Notes: a model not told the origin generated them from the letters alone. A stretch of 60,840 nt of DNA from Trueperaceae bacterium (GCA_011390455.1 JAABSI010000005.1:1-60840); one strand, 5' to 3'; positions 40,881-48,762 are shown, counted from the stretch's first letter. Made by a program: numbers and translations.

Positions 40881-41444
40881 ATGAGCCAACCCGAACTCGG
40901 CCTGCGGCTCCACGCCGTGCGCCGGGCCCACGGCCTCACGCTGGCCCAGGTCGCTTCGCTGAGCGGGCTGTCCAAGTCGTTCGTGTCGATGCTCGAGAAC
41001 GGCCGGACGAACGTCTCGGCGAGCCGCCTGCAGCGGCTCGCTGCGGTGTTCGGCCTCAAGACCACCGACTTCCTGCCCGACGAGGTGAGCCGCGCGCTGG
41101 TGCAGGTGGTGCGGGCCGGCGAGGGCCCCGAGATGCCCGGGTTCGACGACGGGATCGAGGCGCGCGTGCTGGGCGGCGACCGGCCACGGCGGCTGCAGCC
41201 CGTCCGCCTGACGCTGCCTCCGGGCGCCGCGCAGCGCAATCCCACCGGGCACGCCGGCGAGGAGTTCCTGTACGTGCTCGCGGGGCGCGTCCTGCTCAGC
41301 GTGGACGGCGGCGCCCCGGTGCCGCTCGAAGCCGGTGACTCGGCCTACTACCCGAGCGCGCTCGCGCACGACTACGTCAACGAGGACGACGCCGAGGCGG
41401 TGCTGCTGACGATCAGCGCGCCGAACTCGTTCTTCGCGGGCTGA
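40881..41444 (+). CDS. XRE-family regulator with cupin domain
   Basis: A 187-residue two-domain regulator. The N-terminal helix-turn-helix reads LRLHAVRRAHGLTLAQVASL, SGLSKSFVSMLENGRTNVSA. A C-terminal cupin (residues 105-180) has PTGHAGEEFLYVLAGRVLLS and EAGDSAYYPSALAHDYVNED, with possible metal-binding His and Glu. Such proteins often sense amino acids, polyamines or peptides. Likely self-regulating, given the direct repeats upstream. Its 3' end overlaps the convergent DMT gene by 32 bases. Confidence 0.93.
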   Translation: MSQPELGLRLHAVRRAHGLTLAQVASLSGLSKSFVSMLENGRTNVSASRLQRLAAVFGLKTTDFLPDEVSRALVQVVRAGEGPEMPGFDDGIEARVLGGDRPRRLQPVRLTLPPGAAQRNPTGHAGEEFLYVLAGRVLLSVDGGAPVPLEAGDSAYYPSALAHDYVNEDDAEAVLLTISAPNSFFAG

Positions 41445-42315
41445 TCCGCACGCTGCCGAAGACGTTCACCAGCAGCACCCCGCCGAGCACGATCGAGACG
41501 CCCGCCCACTGCGCCGCCGAGAGCGCCTCGGCGAACAAGAGGCGCCCCCAGATCACCGTCAGGAGCGGCTGCAGCGGCATCAGCACGGCCGTGACGAGCG
41601 CCGGCAGCCGCGCCAACGAGCGACCGATCAGGAGCCAACCGACCACTTGCGACACGAGCGCGAGCGCGAGCAGCCACCCGTGGCCCGGCCACGTGGGCCG
41701 CAGCGTGAAGCCCGGGTCGACCGCCCATCCGAGCGCGAGCGCGCCGACCGCGGTCGCGAGGGTGACGTCGAGCAGCGGACCCACCGGGTGGACCGCGTCC
41801 GACGGCACCCGGAGCGCGGCGCGGAACAGGAGCACGTAGCTCCCCGAGGTGAAGGCGGTGACGACGCCCAGGGCCACGCCCGCCACCGGCGCGGCGCCGT
41901 AGGCGTCCGCCGCCCCGAGGCCCGTGATCAACACCACCCCCATCAGCACGAGCGGCACCGCGACCAGCGCCCAGCGCGTGGGCCGTTCCCCGTACAGCCA
42001 CCAGGAGACGAGGCCGATGACGACCACTTGGGTGTTGCCCATGACCGTCGAGAGGCCGGCGCCGATCAGGTCGATCGCCGCGTGCCACACGACCAGGTTC
42101 GCCGCGAAGACCAGGCCGGCCGCCCAGGCGAGCGCGCGCGCCCGCACGGGACGGGCGTCGGGCACCCGCCAGAGCGCCATCAGCGCGATCAGCAGCGGCA
42201 CCGCGTAGGCGGCGCGGAAGAAGGCGGACGTGCCGAAGGAGGCGTCCGACAACCGCACGAAGATCGCCGAGAAGCTGATCCCGGCGATCCCGACCAGCGC
42301 CCAGAGGCGCACCAC
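41413..42315 (-). CDS. EamA/DMT-superfamily transporter
   Basis: A 300-residue membrane protein with ten predicted helices in two EamA repeats (for example FSAIFVRLSDASFGTSAFFR and LGVVTAFTSGSYVLLFRAAL). It probably exports amino acids or metabolites. It starts GTG six bases after the DppC stop, so it is the fourth gene of an M24-DppB-DppC-DMT unit. Its product could drain an excess of a peptide-derived amino acid; that is inference. A second GTG (42310-42312) is in tandem with the first. Confidence 0.88.
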   Translation of the reverse strand: MVRLWALVGIAGISFSAIFVRLSDASFGTSAFFRAAYAVPLLIALMALWRVPDARPVRARALAWAAGLVFAANLVVWHAAIDLIGAGLSTVMGNTQVVVIGLVSWWLYGERPTRWALVAVPLVLMGVVLITGLGAADAYGAAPVAGVALGVVTAFTSGSYVLLFRAALRVPSDAVHPVGPLLDVTLATAVGALALGWAVDPGFTLRPTWPGHGWLLALALVSQVVGWLLIGRSLARLPALVTAVLMPLQPLLTVIWGRLLFAEALSAAQWAGVSIVLGGVLLVNVFGSVRISPRRTSSAR

Positions 42316-42321
42316 CCTCGG

Positions 42322-43227
42322 TCAGCCGTCCTTGAGCCGTCGGTCGAACACGTCGCGCAGCCCGTCGCCGAGCAGGCTGAAGCCCAGCACGACGATCGTG
42401 ATCGCGACGCCCGGGTAGAGCGTCACGTGCGGCGCGCTGCGGATGGCCTCGCGGCCCACCGACAGCATCCGCCCCCACGAGATCTGCGGCGGCTGCGCCC
42501 CGAGCCCCAAGAACGAGAGCGCCGCCTCGGCGACGATCGCGGTCCCCATCCCCAGGGTGGCGAGCACCAGCGCCGGCGCCCAGGCGTTCATCAGCACGTG
42601 CTTGAAGAGCACGATCACGGGGCGTTGGCCGAGCGCGCGCGCGGCGTCGACGAACTCCTCCTCGCGCAGCGCGAGCACGTCCGAGCGCACCACGCGCGCC
42701 ATGGTCGGGATCCGCACGACCGCGATCGCGATCATCGCGTTGACGATGTTGGGCCCGAGCGCGGCCACGATCGCGATCGCCAGCAGGATGCCGGGGAGCG
42801 CCAGGATCACGTCCATCACGCGCATGATCACGTCGTCGACCCAGCCGCCCACGTACCCGGAGACGGCGCCCAGCACGACCCCGAACGCCAGGCTGATGAC
42901 GGTCGCGATCAGGCCGACCATGAGCGAGACGCGGGCACCGATGATCAACCGCGACAGCAGGTCGCGGCCGAGCTCGTCGGCGCCGAGGATGAACTGGGTG
43001 TTCCACTGCCCGTCGACCCAGAGACCGCGCGGCGCGGCGTAGCGCTCCCAGATGTCCTGGGCGTAGGGGTCCATGGGCGTGATCCACGGACCGATGATCG
43101 CGAGGAGCACCAGGAACGCGATGATCGAGGTCCCGAAGACGACGTTCTTGTTCCGGCGCAGCCGGCGCCAGGTCGGGTTGCCGCGGCGCACGGTCACGCG
43201 CGGGGTGGGGACGGCGGCGTCAGCCAT
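42322..43227 (-). CDS. ABC peptide transporter permease, DppC-like
   Basis: A 301-residue permease with six membrane helices. GADELGRDLLSRLIIGARVSL is the typical DppC/OppC entry, and the EAA-like loop is in FVDAARALGQRPVIVLFKHV, which contacts the ATPase. WGRMLSVGREAI and YPGVAITIVVLGFSLLGDGL end the family pattern. It pairs with DppB, which overlaps its start by eight bases. No ATPase or binding protein gene is in the window, so these must be encoded elsewhere. Confidence 0.95.
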   Translation of the reverse strand: MADAAVPTPRVTVRRGNPTWRRLRRNKNVVFGTSIIAFLVLLAIIGPWITPMDPYAQDIWERYAAPRGLWVDGQWNTQFILGADELGRDLLSRLIIGARVSLMVGLIATVISLAFGVVLGAVSGYVGGWVDDVIMRVMDVILALPGILLAIAIVAALGPNIVNAMIAIAVVRIPTMARVVRSDVLALREEEFVDAARALGQRPVIVLFKHVLMNAWAPALVLATLGMGTAIVAEAALSFLGLGAQPPQISWGRMLSVGREAIRSAPHVTLYPGVAITIVVLGFSLLGDGLRDVFDRRLKDG

Positions 43228-44203
43228 AGCGGATCCTCGGGTTGACCAGGCTGTAGCTCAGGTCGACGAGCAGGTTGACCAGGGCGAACACCGCCGCGAG
43301 CATGAGCACGCTGCCCTGCACGACCGGGAAATCGCGCTGGCTGATGCCGTTGACGATCAGGCGACCGACGCCGGGCCAGCTGAAGACGACCTCGATGACG
43401 ATCGCGCCGCCCAGCAGCGCCCCGAACTGCACCCCCACCACCGTGATGACCGGCAGGAGCGCGTTCTTGAGGGCGTGGCCGTACACGACCTGGATCCCGC
43501 GCAGACCCTTCGCGCGCGCCGTGCGGACGTAGTCTCGGTTGAGCACCTCCAGCAGGCTGGAGCGCGTCAGGCGCGTGATGAGCGCCATGATCGAGGTCCC
43601 CAGCGCGAACGCCGGCAACAGCATGTAGCGGACGTGGTCCCAGAGCGGCACGGCGTCCGCCTGCGTCACGAGCGCCCAGAGCGCATCGCCGAACGCAGGT
43701 CCGCGCCCGCCGATCGGCAACCACGACACGTGCAACGCCACCTGCGACAGCAGGATGAGGCCGACCCAGAAGTTCGGGGCGGCGACGCCCACCAGCGCGG
43801 CGAACATCGAACCGAAGTCCAGCCAGGTGTTGCGCCGCACGGCGGAGAGGACCCCCAGCGGGATGCCGACCAGGATCGCCAGCCCGAGCGACCAGAGCGC
43901 GAGCTCGATGGTGGCCGGCATGCGCTCGAGGATGATCTGGGTGACCGGCAGTTGCTGCCGGATCGACGTGCCCAAGTCGCCCTGGACCGCGTTCCCCAGC
44001 CAGAGCCCGTACTGCACCGGCAGCGGTCGGTCGAAGCCGTAGACCCGGTTGAGGCGCTCGACGTCGGCGACGGTGGCCTCCTCGCCGAGCATGATCCGGA
44101 TCGGATCGCCCGGGGCGAGGTGGATCAGCAGGAAGACGAGGATCGAGACCCCGAGCAGGATGAAGACCAGCGAGATCAGGCGGCGGGCGATGTACTTCAG
44201 CAC
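43220..44203 (-). CDS. ABC peptide transporter permease, DppB-like
   Basis: A 327-residue permease. IARRLISLVFILLGVSILVF, GDLGTSIRQQLPVTQIILER, and the EAA loop YVRTARAKGLRGIQVVYGHA mark DppB/OppB. VEVVFSWPGVGRL-like residues (IEVVFSWPGVGRLI) and VNLLVDLSYSLVNPRIRYG end it. It has a GTG start and overlaps DppC by eight bases. An 80-base gap with a small hairpin separates it from the M24 gene upstream. Together they suggest peptide import followed by cleavage of the peptide. Confidence 0.96.
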   Translation of the reverse strand: MLKYIARRLISLVFILLGVSILVFLLIHLAPGDPIRIMLGEEATVADVERLNRVYGFDRPLPVQYGLWLGNAVQGDLGTSIRQQLPVTQIILERMPATIELALWSLGLAILVGIPLGVLSAVRRNTWLDFGSMFAALVGVAAPNFWVGLILLSQVALHVSWLPIGGRGPAFGDALWALVTQADAVPLWDHVRYMLLPAFALGTSIMALITRLTRSSLLEVLNRDYVRTARAKGLRGIQVVYGHALKNALLPVITVVGVQFGALLGGAIVIEVVFSWPGVGRLIVNGISQRDFPVVQGSVLMLAAVFALVNLLVDLSYSLVNPRIRYG

Positions 44204-44230
44204 GCGGACCCTTCGAAGCGGGGGCGTGGA

Positions 44231-44245
44231 CCGCCCCGTGGGCGG
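44231..44245 (-). other. Small intercistronic hairpin (CCGCCC-CGT-GGGCGG)
   Basis: A 6-base-pair GC stem with 3-base loop in the 79-base gap between the M24 and dppB genes. It could modulate message stability; alternatively it is chance in GC-rich DNA. Confidence 0.3.
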
Positions 44246-44282
44246 CCTTCGGCGCGCCCGAGCACCGTCGCGACCCGCTGCG

Positions 44283-45476
44283 TCATCGGACGATCGTCAG
44301 CGCCTTCGGCGGCGTGGAGAGGAAGGTGGCCCCGTCGGCCGTGATCACCACGTCCTGCTCCGGGCCGACCGGATGCCCGTCGACGCCGGTGCGGCCGTGC
44401 ACCACCGGCTCGATCGTGTAGACCTCACCTTCGACGAGGCGCCCGAGGCCCCGATCGCCGTAGCGGTCGCCGAGCGGCGCCAGCGTGGTGCCACCGTCGT
44501 GGACGGTGCGGCCGATCTGATGGCCGAGCGCGTGGGTGTACGGCTCGATGCCGCGCTCCTCGAGCACGCGCCGCGCGACGGCGTCGACCTCATGGCCGGC
44601 GACGCCCGGGCGCATGGCCGCGACGCTCTCGTGCACCGCCGCCATCGCCGCGTCGAAGCGGTGCTGCACGTCGGCCGGCGGCGCCTCCTCGTCCGGGCGC
44701 GCGACGTAGTACGTGCGCATGACGTCCGAGGTGTAGCCCTCGACGAACACGCCCATGTCGATGACGACCGTGTCGCCCGGGAGCAGCGGGGCGTCGCCCG
44801 CGGTGCGGTGGCCCAAGCCGGCGGTGCCGGTCATGACCGCGGCGCCGTCGCTGAACGAGTGGGTCACGCCGAGCTCGCGCTGGCGGCGCTTGAGGAACTC
44901 GGCCACCTCGCGCTCGGTCATCCCGGCCCGCATGAAGCGCCCGGCCTCGTCGAGCAGCTGCTCGGTGATGGCGATCGCGCGCTCGAGGCGGCGCAGCTCC
45001 TCCGGGCTCTTGCGCGCCCGCAACGGCTCGAGGACGGGCGCCGAGCTGACCGCCCGGGCGCCGAGGGTGGGGTCGCCGACCGCCTTCTCCAGCTTCCGCA
45101 GCAGGCCAACGGTCAACCCGTCGATCAGGTAGTCGTCCTCGTGCTGATTGAGGGCCACGCTCGCCGGCGCGAGCTCGTCCCACACCGCCTTCAAGTGGGT
45201 CGTCAAGCCTTCGCGGCCGTACGCGACGACGGCGTCGAAGACGCCGGGGGCCTCGATCCCCATGCGGTCGTAATCGGCCACCAGCGCGAGCTTGCGGCCG
45301 CTGCGGGTGAAGACGAAGGCCGAGAGGCCCACCATCTCGTGGCCGGCGAACAGCAGCGTCGAGCGGTCGCTGCCCTCGCGGCAGAACACCACCCACGCGT
45401 CGGCGGGGAGCTCGGGAAGGAGCGCGTCGAGCTGCGCGTGCTTCTCGCGGATCAGCGTGAGGTCGCTCGTGGTCAT
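44283..45476 (-). CDS. M24 family Xaa-Pro dipeptidase/aminopeptidase 2
   Basis: A 397-residue metallopeptidase. All five dimetal ligands are readable: Asp240 (VVIDMG), Asp251 (TSDVMRT), His319 (ALGHQIG), Glu356 (YTIEPV) and Glu373 (GPEQDVV). His326 (TVHDGG) is the accessory histidine. The N-terminal creatinase-like domain precedes it. GGAGGG stands eight bases before the ATG. A consensus promoter and an 18-base palindrome are upstream. It likely cleaves proline dipeptides brought in by the DppBC-type transporter encoded next. Confidence 0.93.
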   Translation of the reverse strand: MTTSDLTLIREKHAQLDALLPELPADAWVVFCREGSDRSTLLFAGHEMVGLSAFVFTRSGRKLALVADYDRMGIEAPGVFDAVVAYGREGLTTHLKAVWDELAPASVALNQHEDDYLIDGLTVGLLRKLEKAVGDPTLGARAVSSAPVLEPLRARKSPEELRRLERAIAITEQLLDEAGRFMRAGMTEREVAEFLKRRQRELGVTHSFSDGAAVMTGTAGLGHRTAGDAPLLPGDTVVIDMGVFVEGYTSDVMRTYYVARPDEEAPPADVQHRFDAAMAAVHESVAAMRPGVAGHEVDAVARRVLEERGIEPYTHALGHQIGRTVHDGGTTLAPLGDRYGDRGLGRLVEGEVYTIEPVVHGRTGVDGHPVGPEQDVVITADGATFLSTPPKALTIVR

Positions 45477-45546
45477 CGGGAACCCTCCGGAAGGCCGGCC
45501 TGAACCCCGTGCTGGACGAGGTTCGGAGCACCGAGCCGTGGCGCCG

Positions 45547-45575
45547 AGCGTACGCCGAGGCCCTGGAGGTGTCAA
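45547..45575 (-). promoter_or_regulatory. Consensus-like promoter TTGACA-N17-TACGCT for the M24/dppBC operon
   Basis: On the minus strand TTGACA (45570-45575) and TACGCT (45547-45552) are separated by 17 bases. This is the best -35 in the window. The leader is about 65 bases. The 18-base palindrome lies 12 bases upstream of the -35 box. Confidence 0.7.
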
Positions 45576-45587
45576 GATTCTGAACCC

Positions 45588-45605
45588 CGTTCAAGCGCTT
45601 GAACG
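45588..45605. promoter_or_regulatory. Perfect 18-base palindrome CGTTCAAGCGCTTGAACG
   Basis: A fully symmetrical site between the M24 operon and the c-di-AMP receptor gene. Each half contains TTCAAG, the core of the direct repeats before the XRE-cupin gene. It sits just upstream of the M24 promoter, a place for an activator or a co-repressor. Confidence 0.65.
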
Positions 45606-45635
45606 ATGCCACGGGCGCACGCCGCTCCGGTCTGC

Positions 45636-45641
45636 TACCAT
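45636..45641 (+). promoter_or_regulatory. -10 box TACCAT (extended TGC) for the c-di-AMP receptor gene
   Basis: TACCAT, preceded by TGC, lies nine bases before the ATG at 45651. It is similar to the other leaderless-type boxes of the window. Confidence 0.45.
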
Positions 45642-45650
45642 GCGCCCACC

Positions 45651-45980
45651 ATGAAGCTGCTCCTGACCATCGTCCAGGACGCCGACGCCGGCAAGCTCGA
45701 AGGCGCTCTGCGCGAGCGCGGGTTCGGGTCGACGAAGCTCGCCACCACCGGCGGGTTCCTTCGTGAGGGGAACACGACGCTGATCATCGGCGTCGAGGAC
45801 CGCGACGTCGCCACCGTGCAAGAGATCGTGCGCGCGAACTGCCGCGAACGCACCAAGGTCGTCACCGCGGGCTCGCCGCTCCACGCGGTGGAGGGGGCCT
45901 TCGCCTCGCAACCGATGGAAGTCCCCGTCGGCGGCGCGATCGTGTTCGTCTTGAACGTCGAGGCCTTCCACCGGCTCTGA
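45651..45980 (+). CDS. Cyclic-di-AMP receptor-like PII protein (DarA/PstA family)
   Basis: A 109-residue PII-like protein. The family motif T-G-G-F-L (Thr33-Leu37, ATTGGFLREGNTT) matches the c-di-AMP pocket of DarA/PstA, and the trimer-forming strands MKLLLTIVQDADA and TTLIIGVED, then IVFVLNVEAFHRL, agree. It would bind c-di-AMP and modulate an unknown partner. No diadenylate cyclase is in this window. ATG with TACCAT box and no ribosome binding site; leaderless. It is convergent with the MFS gene six bases away. Confidence 0.9.
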   Translation: MKLLLTIVQDADAGKLEGALRERGFGSTKLATTGGFLREGNTTLIIGVEDRDVATVQEIVRANCRERTKVVTAGSPLHAVEGAFASQPMEVPVGGAIVFVLNVEAFHRL

Positions 45981-45986
45981 GCCTGG

Positions 45987-47246
45987 TCAGGGATCGCGGC
46001 GCAGCAGCGCCTCCTGGTCGAGGCGGCGCAGCTCCGCGAAGCGGAACGCGAAGGCGAGGCTGGTGGCGGCCAGCACGGCCGCGAGCACGAAGACCGGCCC
46101 GAACCCGAACACCCCGACGACGACCCCCGCCCCGATCGGCGCGAGGCTCGGCAGGGCGAGAACGCTGTTGGCCACCCCGACGTAGAGCGGCCGCTCCGCC
46201 TCCGGCGAGACCGCGTAGAGCAGGTTCCAGGCGGCGATGCCCATCCCCGAGTTGCCCGCCGCCGAGCAGGCGAACACGAGCGCGAACGTCCGCCAGTCGC
46301 CGGCGAACAGCGCCAGCAGCGGCGCGGCGGTCAGCAGCGCCAGCGAGACCTGCAGGACGGAGACGTTGCGGCCCCGATCGGCCGGCAGCCGGAAGGCGAA
46401 GTTGACCAGGATCGACGCGCCCGTCGCCACCATCACGTAGAGCCCGAGGACGCTCGCGGGCGCCTCGAGGCGTTGCAGCGCGTACAAGGCGTAGAAGGGC
46501 TCGGCCAGCAGCGCCGCCAACCCCAGGAAGCGGACCCGCAGGTAGCGCCGGAAGCTCACGTCGCGCCTCAACACGGACGGCAAGCGCACCAGCACCTGCC
46601 CCAGCCGCTCCTTCATCGCGATCTTGCCGCTGGGTTCGCGCACGAGCGCGAACGCGAGGTAGGCGCCGCCGGTCAGCACGGTGCCGAACAGGAACACGAA
46701 GGCGAAGTCCGTGGGGAAGGCGAGCTCCGAATCGAGCAGGCGCCGGAGCACCCAGCCCGCCGCGAGCGCGAGCACGCCGCCGATCGCGTTGCGCAAGGCC
46801 CAGAACGTGCCCAGCCGGTAGTGCGGCACCACCTTGGCGGTCACGTCGGCGAAGGGGACGCCGCCGATCCCGCCGGCGATCGAGTTCACCAGGATCATCG
46901 CCAGCGTCAGGGGCACCAACAGCCCGGGCCGATCGCCGGCGAGGAACACCGCCGCCGTCAGGACCGAGAAGGCCACCACCCGCACGGTCGAGGTGCGCCG
47001 GTACACCGGGAGCTTGAACGGCACGTGCGCCAGCCGGGTGGCCACGAGCAACTGCGGCAGGAACCAGCCGCCGACCCGCAGCGCCGGGATCGCGCCGATC
47101 GCCCAGGCGGGCGCCCCGAGGGCCGCGAGGAAGGGCGCGAGCACCAACGAGCTGTGGAAGAAAGCCTCGCCGCCGTTGACGAGGATGCCGTTGTAGACGC
47201 CCAGCCAGAAGTTCCGGTTGGGCTCGCCCCACCCCTTGGCTTGCAC
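45987..47246 (-). CDS. MFS transporter 2
   Basis: A 419-residue 12-helix major facilitator. The helices are well spaced, for example WFLPQLLVATRLAHVPFKLP, DVTAKVVPHYRLGTFWALRN and ALLLAEPFYALYAL-like segments. The canonical loop 2-3 motif is weak; the closest match is VVPHYRLGTFWALRNAIGG in the middle. The function could be efflux or metabolite transport. A TAGCAT box stands six bases before the GTG start, again leaderless. It lies downstream of the response regulator gene but is separated by a long palindrome. Confidence 0.85.
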   Translation of the reverse strand: MQAKGWGEPNRNFWLGVYNGILVNGGEAFFHSSLVLAPFLAALGAPAWAIGAIPALRVGGWFLPQLLVATRLAHVPFKLPVYRRTSTVRVVAFSVLTAAVFLAGDRPGLLVPLTLAMILVNSIAGGIGGVPFADVTAKVVPHYRLGTFWALRNAIGGVLALAAGWVLRRLLDSELAFPTDFAFVFLFGTVLTGGAYLAFALVREPSGKIAMKERLGQVLVRLPSVLRRDVSFRRYLRVRFLGLAALLAEPFYALYALQRLEAPASVLGLYVMVATGASILVNFAFRLPADRGRNVSVLQVSLALLTAAPLLALFAGDWRTFALVFACSAAGNSGMGIAAWNLLYAVSPEAERPLYVGVANSVLALPSLAPIGAGVVVGVFGFGPVFVLAAVLAATSLAFAFRFAELRRLDQEALLRRDP

Positions 47247-47252
47247 GCGCGC

Positions 47253-47258
47253 ATGCTA
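47253..47258 (-). promoter_or_regulatory. -10 box TAGCAT, leaderless-type, for MFS transporter 2
   Basis: TAGCAT on the minus strand is followed by six bases and the GTG at 47246. Confidence 0.5.
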
Positions 47259-47311
47259 CCGCCTGCGCGCGATCGGAGCCGCCCCTGGACCGCGCACGCG
47301 GCGCTTGGCGG

Positions 47312-47352
47312 AACCTTGCAATCCTAAAGCGCGACTTTAAGATTGCAAGGTT
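47312..47352. other. 41-base AT-richer inverted repeat between response regulator and MFS genes
   Basis: Two 18-base arms (47312-47329, 47335-47352) with one mismatch and a 5-base CGCGA centre. The arms are much richer in A and T than surrounding DNA. It lies 52 bases past the response-regulator stop and 66 bases before the MFS start, without a T run. A terminator, an operator, or a small mobile remnant are all possible. Confidence 0.7.
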
Positions 47353-47403
47353 GAACGAGCGACCGCGAACGAGGCCTTCCCGGAGGCGAGCGATCCTCCG
47401 AGC

Positions 47404-48039
47404 CTAGGCGAGCACGCCGTTCTCCAGCGCCCACCGGACCAACTCGGCGCGGCTGCGGACGCCGAGCTTCTCGGACGCACGCTCGCGGTAGGTGGCCACC
47501 GTCTTCTCGGAGATGCCCAGCGCCTCGGCGATCTCGCGGTAGGTGCTCCCCTGGGCGATGCGGCGCACCACCTCGTTCTCGCGGGGGGTGAGCTTGACGT
47601 GCTTGTACGGATCGCCTTGGGCCATCTCGCGGGCCAGCTCGGCGAGCAACCGCGCCGGCGCGTAGTACTCGCCGCGGGCGACCGCCAGGATCGCATCGAC
47701 CAGCTGTGCTTCGAGCGAGCTCTTCGGTACGTACCCCGAACCGCCGGCCTCCAGGAAGCCCTGGACGGACTCGGGGTCCTCGTGCATCGACAGCGCGACC
47801 AGGCGCAGCGACGGCAGCTGGGCGCGCAGCGCCCGGGCGGTGGCGATGCCGTTCATGCCGGGCAGCGTCAGGTCCAACAGGACGACGTCGGGGGTCGCGT
47901 CGGGCACACGCAGGAGCGCGTCCTCGCCGCTCTCCGCCTCGCCGACCACCTCCAGTTGATCGTGCGCCTCCAACAGCGCGCGCACGCCGGCGCGCACGAT
48001 CGCGTGGTCGTCGACGAGGAACAAACGGATCGGCAGCAC
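47404..48039 (-). CDS. NarL/LuxR-family response regulator
   Basis: A 211-residue two-domain regulator. The receiver domain has Asp10/Asp11, phospho-acceptor Asp56 (VVLLDLTLPGMNG) and Lys106 (YVPKSS). The DNA-binding domain is LuxR-type: LTPRENEVVRRIAQGSTYRE, IAEALGISEKTVATYRERA. A GTG start with TACGCT six bases upstream. The gene of its presumed partner kinase ends 4 bases before it. Together with Usp genes it looks like a stress response module. Target genes are not identified. Confidence 0.95.
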   Translation of the reverse strand: MLPIRLFLVDDHAIVRAGVRALLEAHDQLEVVGEAESGEDALLRVPDATPDVVLLDLTLPGMNGIATARALRAQLPSLRLVALSMHEDPESVQGFLEAGGSGYVPKSSLEAQLVDAILAVARGEYYAPARLLAELAREMAQGDPYKHVKLTPRENEVVRRIAQGSTYREIAEALGISEKTVATYRERASEKLGVRSRAELVRWALENGVLA

Positions 48040-48043
48040 CCGG

Positions 48044-48703
48044 TCAGCGTACCGGAAGGCGGGCGTGCACGCGGCAGCCCGTTCCCGGCGCCGCCTCGAG
48101 CGCCCACCACCCGCCGGCGCCCGCGATGCGCTCGCGCATGGCGGTCAGGCCGGTCCGCGCTTCGGGGGCGAGCCACTCGGGATCGAAGCCGGCGCCGTCG
48201 TCCTCGACCACCAGGTCGATCGCGCCCTCCCGCCCCAGGACCACCACCGATGCGCGCGACGCGCCCGCGTGGCGCGCGACGTTCGAGAGCGCCTCTTGCG
48301 CGACCCGGTAGAGCAGCATCGCGTCCCGCGGCGCCAAGTGCCCGGGCAGCGCCACGTACACGTCGACCTCGGGTGCGCCCCGGGCGCGCAGGTCGCGCGC
48401 GCACGCCCGGAGCGCGGCCTCGAGGCCCAGCGTGTCGAGGCTCGTCGGCCGCAGCTCCACGGCCAGCCGCCGCACGTCGCGCAGCACGTCGGCGACGAGC
48501 GTCCGGAGGCGCTCCCGACCGGTCGCCTCGATCGGGCAGGCGTCGAGGCCGAGGCGAAGCGCGGTGAGGTTCTGCGCCACCCGCTCTTGGAGGTCGTGCG
48601 CGACGCGGCCCCGCTCTTCCTCCTGGGCGTGCAGCAGCGCACGCGCCAGCGCGCGCAACGCCTCGAACTCGGCCATGCTCGGCACGCCGTCGGGGTCGGT
48701 CAT
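48044..48703 (-). CDS. HisKA_3-type sensor kinase with altered H-box
   Basis: A 219-residue soluble kinase with no membrane segment or sensor domain. The dimerisation helix reads EEERGRVAHDLQERVAQNL. In HisKA_3 kinases the H-box reads A-R-E/D-L-H-D-x-x-G/A-Q; here that histidine is Gln39, while a histidine replaces the arginine three residues earlier (His36). The ATPase domain is intact: ALSNVARHAGAS (N-box), VEDDGAGFDP (G1) and GLTAMRERI (G2). The ATG has GAGGAG upstream. Either His36 is used, or the protein acts as a non-phosphorylating partner of the response regulator encoded next. Confidence 0.88.
   Translation of the reverse strand: MTDPDGVPSMAEFEALRALARALLHAQEEERGRVAHDLQERVAQNLTALRLGLDACPIEATGRERLRTLVADVLRDVRRLAVELRPTSLDTLGLEAALRACARDLRARGAPEVDVYVALPGHLAPRDAMLLYRVAQEALSNVARHAGASRASVVVLGREGAIDLVVEDDGAGFDPEWLAPEARTGLTAMRERIAGAGGWWALEAAPGTGCRVHARLPVR
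48046..48051 (-). promoter_or_regulatory. -10 box TACGCT, leaderless-type, for the response regulator
   Basis: TACGCT on the minus strand stands six bases before the GTG at 48039, inside the end of the kinase gene. The regulator may have its own promoter in addition to the operon one. Confidence 0.4.
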
Positions 48704-48762
48704 CGAGCGGGTGCTCCTCGGGGCAGCCCCTCGGACGCGGTGGTGGGTCGGCCGCGGGTCGT

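Noticed and set aside
43220..45476. A complete oligopeptide ABC system
   Set aside because: Only the two permeases are present; no ATPase or binding protein gene lies nearby, so it is called as permeases only.
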